This document shows positions 50,877-56,761 of a DNA stretch of 56,761 nt, piece after piece. Position 1 is the first letter of the stretch. Every line of letters starts with the position of its first letter. Below the pieces are notes generated by a model. The model made no database searches and had not been told where the DNA came from. It saw only the letters and a program-made list of their open reading frames with translations. Both the position numbers and the translations under genes were made by a program. The stretch comes from Brevibacterium sp. p3-SID960 (GTDB lineage: Bacteria > Actinomycetota > Actinomycetes > Actinomycetales > Brevibacteriaceae), in the NCBI RefSeq assembly GCF_025144725.1, contig NZ_JALXKS010000015.1:1-56761 (forward strand), given 5' to 3'.

Positions 50877-52302
50877 CATCCGCATCGGCGTCACCGTTGC
50901 CGCTGTCACCGTCATCTGCTGCGCCTGCACTGCTGTCGGCATCCTCAGTGTTCGGCTTCTCAGCCGAACCTTCGCTCAGGATCTTCTCGAGCGCTTCATC
51001 GATCTCTGTCTCACTTGACCAGGCTTCCTGACGGCGCTCCCGGTAGCCGAGCGGATCATCAAGATCCTTGGCGCTCGGCAGCAGATCCGGGTGGGTGAAG
51101 ATCTGGTCGCGTGCCGCAGCACCCTCGGACTGCTCCAGGTAGCCGAACAGTGCGACGGCATCGCGCAGCCGCGTGGGCACCAGTTCGAGGCCGACGAGTT
51201 CGGCGAACCGGCGATCAGCAGAGCTCTGGGTGGCCAGCCGGCGATGGAGCGCCTCGCGGATTGCATCGCGCTCGCTCAGCGCCTCGCAGGCGGAGTAGGT
51301 GACGACATCAGCCCAGCCGGCGATGACCGACAGCAGGTTCTGCACCTGTTCGAGGGCCTCAGCCTGCTGCGGAGTCTGCTGCGGGTTGAAGAGACCCTCG
51401 CGGACCTCCTGGCTGACCTGCTCCAGGTTGCTCGGGTCGATCTGCCCGGCCAGCCCCTCGATGCGGCCCATATCGACTTCGATGCCGGCAGCGTACTTCG
51501 CCAGCGCCGTCTCGACGTGGCCGGCCAGCCACGGGGCGCGTGTGAACAGCCACAGGTGGGCAAGCTCACGCACTGCCAGGTAGATCCGCAGCTCCTTCGG
51601 GTCGATGTCGAGCTCGGCTGCGGCACCGACGATGTTCGCGTGCACCAGCACCGGCTTGTCGCCGGCGACCAGCGGCAGGCCGATGTCCGTCGACGTCAGC
51701 ACCTCACCGGAGAGTCCGCCGAGCGCCTCACCGAGCTGCACGCCGAACATCGAGCTGCTCATCGAGGCGAACATCTGCGAGGCGCCGGCGAGCATCGGCT
51801 TGAGCTCTTCGGGTGCCTGCTCGGCGATCGTGCTCGTCAGCGCCTGGGTCATGTTCGTCTGCACCGGGGCGAGGAACTTCTCCCAGCCCGGCAGCGACTG
51901 GCGCACCCATTCTCTGCGGGTCAGGGTCTGCGCATCTCCGACCCCGGCCGGCTGGTCGGTGACCTTCGCCAGCCACAGCTCAGCGACACGGAACGCATCC
52001 CGGCTGGCGGCGACGGTCTCGTCGCTGATGTCCGGATCGGGAGTCGGCACCTTGTCCTCGGCAGCCTTGAGCGCTGCCTTCTGCGCACCGGCTCCGCTCA
52101 TCATCTCCTGCAGCTGCTGCATGATCCCGCCGAGCATCGCCGGGTCGAAGGGGAACCCGCCGGGCATGCCCTGCTGGCCGCCGGAGCCGCCGCCGGGGCC
52201 GCCGAAACCTGCACCGCCGCCGGGCCCGAAGAACATGCCGAACATGTTGCCGAAGGGATTGTTCTCGTCAGGCTGCTGTTCGTCGTCGTTCTTATCGGTC
52301 AT
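50866..52302 (-). CDS. DUF2342 zinc-dependent metalloprotease family protein
   Basis: A 478-aa actinobacterial protein (mycobacterial counterpart Rv3195). A Gly/Phe/Pro-rich N-terminus (FGNMFGMFFGPGGGAGFGGP) is followed by a helical body. The family motif is VRELAHLWLFTRAPWL (about 245-260), where R-E-x-A-H replaces canonical HExxH, as seen across this family, so protease activity is a family annotation rather than proven. The last 50 residues are acidic and disordered. It is divergent from the PDZ-Lon gene, with which it is neighbourly conserved, and co-transcribed with the NUDIX gene. Confidence 0.88.
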   Translation of the reverse strand: MTDKNDDEQQPDENNPFGNMFGMFFGPGGGAGFGGPGGGSGGQQGMPGGFPFDPAMLGGIMQQLQEMMSGAGAQKAALKAAEDKVPTPDPDISDETVAASRDAFRVAELWLAKVTDQPAGVGDAQTLTRREWVRQSLPGWEKFLAPVQTNMTQALTSTIAEQAPEELKPMLAGASQMFASMSSSMFGVQLGEALGGLSGEVLTSTDIGLPLVAGDKPVLVHANIVGAAAELDIDPKELRIYLAVRELAHLWLFTRAPWLAGHVETALAKYAAGIEVDMGRIEGLAGQIDPSNLEQVSQEVREGLFNPQQTPQQAEALEQVQNLLSVIAGWADVVTYSACEALSERDAIREALHRRLATQSSADRRFAELVGLELVPTRLRDAVALFGYLEQSEGAAARDQIFTHPDLLPSAKDLDDPLGYRERRQEAWSSETEIDEALEKILSEGSAEKPNTEDADSSAGAADDGDSGNGDADADDER

Positions 52303-52485
52303 GCGGACCCCCTGGTTCGGTGCGGGCGGTGGTAGTCATGTCAGGCTAACCGGAGAAGCTGGTCAAATGTTCCGAACCGCCGGTCCTGAGGCGGTGGTTT
52401 CGTCCTCGGCGAAATGCGCGCATGCCGCCGCACACACAGCCTGCGGACAGGGGATTCCTGAGTGGTTCCCATCCGGTGCCTCGTC

Positions 52486-52491
52486 TAGACT
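52486..52491 (+). promoter_or_regulatory. -10 element (TAGACT) of the PDZ-Lon gene
   Basis: TAGACT lies 44 bp upstream of the GTG start. AAAGGG at 52521-52526 is the ribosome site. Confidence 0.45.
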
Positions 52492-52535
52492 GGAGCAGGT
52501 CTGTTCACTGGTGCGTATCGAAAGGGTTGAACCAC

Positions 52536-53723
52536 GTGACGAACAACGCCGGAGCCGGTTCGGGTCACGCGCCTGAGCCCGCCCCCGTCGGCGCGCCGCA
52601 GACCCTCACAACCAGCGCTGACAGCGCTGCAGCCCCGGCAGAGAAGCCGGCTGGCAGGCCTCGGGCCCGCTCCGGTGGGATCCTGTCCGGAATCATCACC
52701 TACGGCCTCGTGCTCGCCTGCGCGCTGATCCCGGTGCCCTACCTGCTGCAGCTGCCCGGCCCGGTGGTCAACACCCTCGAGCCGGTCGACGGTAAAGATC
52801 TCATCACGATCAGCGGCGCCGAAACGTATGAGGCCGAGGGCCAGCTCGACATGCTCACCGTCGCCGTCGCCGGCGGCCCGGGCAACACCGTCTACGCCTC
52901 CGAGGCGCTGCGATCGGTCTTCAAAGGCACCGACACCGTCGTACCCAACGAGTCCTACTACCCGCTGACGACCACCCGCGAGGATGTCACCGGCCAGAAC
53001 ACCGCCCAGATGGCCTCCTCGCAGGACACCGCCACCGCTGCTGCGCTCGGCGAGCTCGGCATCGACTACTCCTCTGTCACCGCCGTCGCCGAGGTGGTGG
53101 CCGGTTCGCCAGCAGACGGGCAGGTCCAGCCCGGAGACGAGATCACCTCGATCAACGGCACCGGACTCGGAGGTGACCCCGACGCTGCGACGGCAGTCGC
53201 GGCGGCCGTCACCGAATCCGAGGGCAGCGTGCAGCTCGGCCTCAAGCGCGGGGACGAAGAGCTGTCGGTCGACCTGGAGCCCGAGCCGGTGCACGGCAAG
53301 AAGATGATCGGCATCTCGATGCAGCAGCGCTTCGACTTCCCGTTCGAAGTCACCTACAACGTCAAGGACATCGGTGGGCCGTCGGCAGGCATGATCTTCG
53401 CTCTGACGATCATCGACGAGCTCACTCCGGGCAACCTCACCGGCGGCAGGCCGATCGCCGGCACCGGTGCGATCGATTCCGCCGGGACCGTCTCGCCGAT
53501 CGGCGGGGCCCGGCAGAAGGTCAGCGCCGCCTCGGACGCGGGTGCCGAGTACTTCCTGTCACCGGCGAAGAACTGCCCCGAGGTGGTCGACGCCGCCGCC
53601 TCCACAGACCTGAATGTGGTCCGTATCGACACGCTGTCCGATGCCCACGCTGCGGTCGAGGACATCGCCGCAGGAAACACCGACAGCCTTCCGCAGTGCG
53701 ACGCCCAGCAGGGCGCACGATGA
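52536..53723 (+). CDS. Membrane-anchored PDZ and Lon-type (S16) serine protease
   Basis: A 395-aa protease. An N-terminal low-complexity cytoplasmic stretch (about 1-48) precedes one transmembrane helix (GIITYGLVLACALIPVPYLL). An extracytoplasmic PDZ domain follows (VVAGSPADGQVQPGDEITSI onward, about 188-250). The S16 domain holds the Ser-Lys dyad: Ser in DIGGPSAGMIFALTI and Lys in SPIGGARQKVSAA. This SdrC/YlbL-type protein is conserved next to UPF0182 in actinobacteria (Rv3194c). The start is GTG at 52536, giving VTNNAG; upstream in-frame sequence lacks a ribosome site. Confidence 0.92.
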   Translation: MTNNAGAGSGHAPEPAPVGAPQTLTTSADSAAAPAEKPAGRPRARSGGILSGIITYGLVLACALIPVPYLLQLPGPVVNTLEPVDGKDLITISGAETYEAEGQLDMLTVAVAGGPGNTVYASEALRSVFKGTDTVVPNESYYPLTTTREDVTGQNTAQMASSQDTATAAALGELGIDYSSVTAVAEVVAGSPADGQVQPGDEITSINGTGLGGDPDAATAVAAAVTESEGSVQLGLKRGDEELSVDLEPEPVHGKKMIGISMQQRFDFPFEVTYNVKDIGGPSAGMIFALTIIDELTPGNLTGGRPIAGTGAIDSAGTVSPIGGARQKVSAASDAGAEYFLSPAKNCPEVVDAAASTDLNVVRIDTLSDAHAAVEDIAAGNTDSLPQCDAQQGAR

Positions 53724-53747
53724 CACCGCTTCGACGAAAGGGAACGA

Positions 53748-56741
53748 GTGACGTTTTCCGCCGGTCCACCCCGTAAGCCCGGTTCGCCCGGTCGGCCGCA
53801 AGGCCGGTCGACGAAGGTCTCGCCGCTGGTCCTCACGCTCATCGGCGTGGCCGTCGTGCTGGGCCTGTTCGTCGTGTTCGCGCAGGTCTACACGGACATC
53901 CTGTGGTTCGATCAGCTCGGCTTCCTGCAGGTGTTCACCACCGAATGGGTCACCAAGATCGTCCTGTTCGTCATCGGTGTGCTGCTCATGGCCGCACCGC
54001 TGTGGCTGTGCCTTAACCTAGCCCACCGCAAGCGGCCGGTCTATGCGCCCACGACGCCACAGCAGGAGAACCTCGACCGCTACCGCGAGGCCATCGAACC
54101 GCTGCGTGCCGTCGTTACCATCGTCGCCTCGCTCGTCGTCGGAGTGCTCGGCGGCGTCGCCCTGTCAGCCTCCTGGCAGCAGGTGCAGATGTTTCTGCAC
54201 TCCACCCCGTTCGGGATCAAGGATCCCGAGTTCGGCTGGGACGTGTCCTTCTTCGTCTTCCAGCTGCCGGTCATCCGGCTCGTCGTCGACTACCTCGGCA
54301 TGGTCGCGCTGCTGGCCTTCATCGGCTCGCTCGTCGCCCACTACCTGTTCGGCGGGCTGCGCCCCGGTGAGCAGCGCGGTCTCGACATGACCCGTGCGGC
54401 TCAGGTGCAGATCGCCATCACGGCCGGCGTGCTCATCCTGCTGCAGGCTGCCCGCCTGTTCGTGCTGCGCTACGAGTCGCTGACCAACACCAGCGGCATC
54501 GTCACCGGTGCCACCTACACCACCAGCAACATCACGCTGCCGGCGATGCTCATCATCGCTCTGGCCGCGCTCGTCGTCGCGCTGCTGTTCCTTGCCAACG
54601 CCTTCCGCAGCATGTGGAAGCTCTCGATCGTCTCGGTCATCATGCTGCTCGTCCTCGGTGCTGTCTCAGTCATCGGCCTGCCGGCTGCCGTGCAGCAGTT
54701 CCAGGTCTCGCCCTCCGAGCAGTCCCTGGAGCGCGAGTTCATCCAGCGCAACCTCGACGCCACCCGCTACGCCTACGGCATCCAGGACGTCGATGTGATT
54801 CCGTACTCGCCGACCACCGAAGGTGAGCCCGGCGCGCTGCGCGCCGATGCCGAGACCGCCGCCTCGGTGCGTCTGCTCGACCCGAACCTGGTGTCCGATA
54901 CGTTCCGCCAGCTGCAGCAGCAGCGCCCGTTCTACAGCTTCCCCGAACAGCTCGACGTCGACCGCTACCGCATCGACGGTGAGATGCAGGACACAGTCAT
55001 CGCGCTGCGTGAGCTCAACCCGGAATCGCAGGCGGATTCCTCGTGGCTCAACCAGGCCGTCGTCTACACCCACGGTTTCGGTGTCGTCGCCGCGTACGGC
55101 AACCGTCAGGGCAATGACGGACAGCCGTCCTTCCTCGAAGCCAACATCCCGCCGACCGGTGAGCTCGGCGAGTACGAACCGCGCATCTACTTCGGAGAGC
55201 GCTCACCGCTGTACTCGATCGTCGGCGCACCCGATGGCGCCGACCCGCGGGAGATCGACTACCCCGCCGATGGCGACGACGGCGAGGCACAGGTGTACAA
55301 CACGTTCTCCGGTGAGGGCGGGCCGTCGGTTGGCAACTTCTTCAACCGTCTCGTCTACGCCGTGAAGTTCCAGGACGAGCAGATCGTCCTCTCCGATGCG
55401 GTCAACGAGGACTCCCAGATCCTGTACGAGCGCACCCCGCGTGAGCGCATCAAGCGCGTCGCCCCGTTCCTCGAAGTCGACGGTGACCCCTACCCGGCGG
55501 TCATCGACGGGCGGATCAAGTGGATCGTCGATGCCTACACGACGAGCCCGCACTACCCGTACTCGACCCCGCAGGTGCTGCAGGATGCCACCCAGGACTC
55601 GAACACCGAGCGCAGCGGCAGCCAGCAGGCGCTGCCGCCGCAGCAGGTGAACTACATCCGCAACTCGGTCAAGGTCACCGTCGACGCCTATGACGGCGAC
55701 GTCGACCTCTACGAATGGGAAGATGACGACCCGGTGCTCAAGACCTGGATGAAGATCTTCCCGGGTCTGTTCAAGTCCACCGATGAGATGAGCGCCGACC
55801 TCATAGCGCATGTGCGCTACCCCGAGGACCTATTCAAGGTTCAGCGTCAGCTGCTCACCCGCTACCACGTCGACGACGCGAACTCCTTCTACACCGGCCA
55901 GGACTTCTGGACGCTGCCGACGGACCCGACGGTCAACCAGGAGCGCAACCTCCTGCAGCCGCCGTTCTACCTGACGCTGCGCATGCCCGGCCAGGAGAAG
56001 CCGTCGTTCTCGCTGACCTCGTCGTTCATCCCGCGCCAGGCGCAGGGCCAGACACGCAACAACCTCACCGGGTTCCTGGCGGCTAGCGCCGATGCCGGTG
56101 AGGAGGCTGGCACGAAGAGTGAGGACTACGGCCGGCTGCGTCTGCTGCAGCTGCCGCGCAACACGACGTTCCCCGGCCCGGGCCAGGCGCAGAACAACTT
56201 CAACACCGAGCCTGAGATCCAGTCGAGCCTCAACCTGCTGCGCCAGGGTGAGTCGCAGGTGCAGAACGGCAACCTGCTGACCCTGCCGGTAGCCGGCGGT
56301 CTGCTGTACATCCAGCCGGTCTACGTCCGCTCGGCCGGTGAGACCTCCTACCCGGTGCTGCAGCGCGTGCTCGTGGCCTTCGGTGAGCAGATCGGCTTCG
56401 CCCCGACCCTCGATGCCGCCCTCGACCAGGTGTTCGGCGGTGACTCGGGCGTCCAGGCCGGTGACGCCGGCCAGGCACCTGAGGAGGACGAGGAAGGCGC
56501 CACCGGCGGCACCCAGCCGGGGGAGACTGCTGACCAGGCTCTCGCCAACGCCCTCGACAAGGCCAAGCGGGCCATGGAGGACTCCGACAAGGCCCTGCAG
56601 GACGGAGACTTCGCCGCCTACGGTGAGGCACAGACTCGCCTGCGTGAGGCCCTCGACGAGGCGATGAAGGCGGAGAACGAGGCCTCGCCGGCTGACAGCG
56701 AAACCGAACCCGGTGACGCTGCCACCGACGGCGGCAACTGA
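53748..56741 (+). CDS. UPF0182 family large membrane protein
   Basis: A 997-aa membrane protein of unknown function, COG1615. About residues 22-330 hold seven hydrophobic helices with the family start (SPLVLTLIGVAVVLGLFVVF, YTDILWFDQLGFLQVF). A large extracytoplasmic domain follows (about 330-900: QRNLDATRYAYGIQDVD, YGNRQGNDGQPSF, PRIYFGERSPLYSIVG, FKVQRQLLTRYHVDDANSFY). The acidic, Ala/Glu-rich C-terminal tail of about 80 residues may be a coiled coil. The start is a GTG behind GAAAGGGAACGA, 24 nt after the PDZ-Lon stop, so the two are co-transcribed. It is complete in the window, ending 20 bp before the right edge. Confidence 0.94.
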   Translation: MTFSAGPPRKPGSPGRPQGRSTKVSPLVLTLIGVAVVLGLFVVFAQVYTDILWFDQLGFLQVFTTEWVTKIVLFVIGVLLMAAPLWLCLNLAHRKRPVYAPTTPQQENLDRYREAIEPLRAVVTIVASLVVGVLGGVALSASWQQVQMFLHSTPFGIKDPEFGWDVSFFVFQLPVIRLVVDYLGMVALLAFIGSLVAHYLFGGLRPGEQRGLDMTRAAQVQIAITAGVLILLQAARLFVLRYESLTNTSGIVTGATYTTSNITLPAMLIIALAALVVALLFLANAFRSMWKLSIVSVIMLLVLGAVSVIGLPAAVQQFQVSPSEQSLEREFIQRNLDATRYAYGIQDVDVIPYSPTTEGEPGALRADAETAASVRLLDPNLVSDTFRQLQQQRPFYSFPEQLDVDRYRIDGEMQDTVIALRELNPESQADSSWLNQAVVYTHGFGVVAAYGNRQGNDGQPSFLEANIPPTGELGEYEPRIYFGERSPLYSIVGAPDGADPREIDYPADGDDGEAQVYNTFSGEGGPSVGNFFNRLVYAVKFQDEQIVLSDAVNEDSQILYERTPRERIKRVAPFLEVDGDPYPAVIDGRIKWIVDAYTTSPHYPYSTPQVLQDATQDSNTERSGSQQALPPQQVNYIRNSVKVTVDAYDGDVDLYEWEDDDPVLKTWMKIFPGLFKSTDEMSADLIAHVRYPEDLFKVQRQLLTRYHVDDANSFYTGQDFWTLPTDPTVNQERNLLQPPFYLTLRMPGQEKPSFSLTSSFIPRQAQGQTRNNLTGFLAASADAGEEAGTKSEDYGRLRLLQLPRNTTFPGPGQAQNNFNTEPEIQSSLNLLRQGESQVQNGNLLTLPVAGGLLYIQPVYVRSAGETSYPVLQRVLVAFGEQIGFAPTLDAALDQVFGGDSGVQAGDAGQAPEEDEEGATGGTQPGETADQALANALDKAKRAMEDSDKALQDGDFAAYGEAQTRLREALDEAMKAENEASPADSETEPGDAATDGGN

Positions 56742-56761
56742 ACCTGCCAGCCCCGCGCCCG

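Overview
The window is high-GC DNA with dense genes, frequent GTG starts, several apparently leaderless transcripts and a strongly actinobacterial gene set: mycothiol deacetylase (MshB), the AdnAB-type helicase-nuclease pair, UvrD2 with an HRDC tail, DUF3117, DUF3107, UPF0182 and a DUF2342 metalloprotease. No rRNA, tRNA, phage, transposase or CRISPR was found. Gene content and order fit a Micrococcales-like actinomycete. Brevibacterium or a close relative is my guess, not something the sequence proves.

Layout. (1) 1-4822: a peptide-type ABC transporter operon (two permeases and a double ATPase), entered through a perfect G20/C20 palindrome. (2) 5015-7184: a secreted chymotrypsin-fold protease and, upstream of it, the wreck of a paralogue. 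(3) 7288-9605: a 55-aa secreted Cys-pair peptide behind a dyad site, then a NarL-type two-component system. (4) 9642-15104: typA, mshB fused to a membrane domain, and a VanW-family exported protein. (5) 15121-17944: a ring-opening amidohydrolase (barbiturase/cyanuric acid hydrolase family) divergent from an NCS2 nucleobase permease. (6) 18049-29727: GNAT, fdxA-dapC, citrate synthase, dapD, LOG protein, DivIVA-like protein, PIG-V-like mannosyltransferase, DUF3117, O-methyltransferase, tatB, mrp and a stress protein. With typA and mshB this is the order familiar from Mycobacterium (typA, mshB, fdxC, dapC, dapD ... tatB, mrp), but sigE-rseA-htrA is missing between the methyltransferase and tatB. 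(7) 29760-36569: P1 peptidase, pepP, PHP phosphoesterase, DEAD-box helicase, ferritin-like protein, DUF3107 and TetR. (8) 36746-56741: a genome-maintenance block adnA-adnB / phosphotransferase-like / nudC-uvrD2 / ThiF-like, a 715-bp non-coding region, then M48-like protease, NUDIX, DUF2342 protease, PDZ-Lon protease and UPF0182. It parallels the mycobacterial Rv3202c-Rv3193c neighbourhood.

Most genes are housekeeping: diaminopimelate synthesis (dapC, dapD), mycothiol synthesis (mshB), double-strand-break resection (adnAB), Tat export (tatB) and nucleobase catabolism (amidohydrolase plus permease). The least ordinary parts are the peptide/two-component locus at 7.3-9.6 kb, the DnaA-box-like cluster with nested hairpin and AT-rich patch at 49.1-49.6 kb, the recurring 20-29-bp tandem duplications at gene ends and in a promoter, and several proteins that keep a family fold but have lost signature residues.
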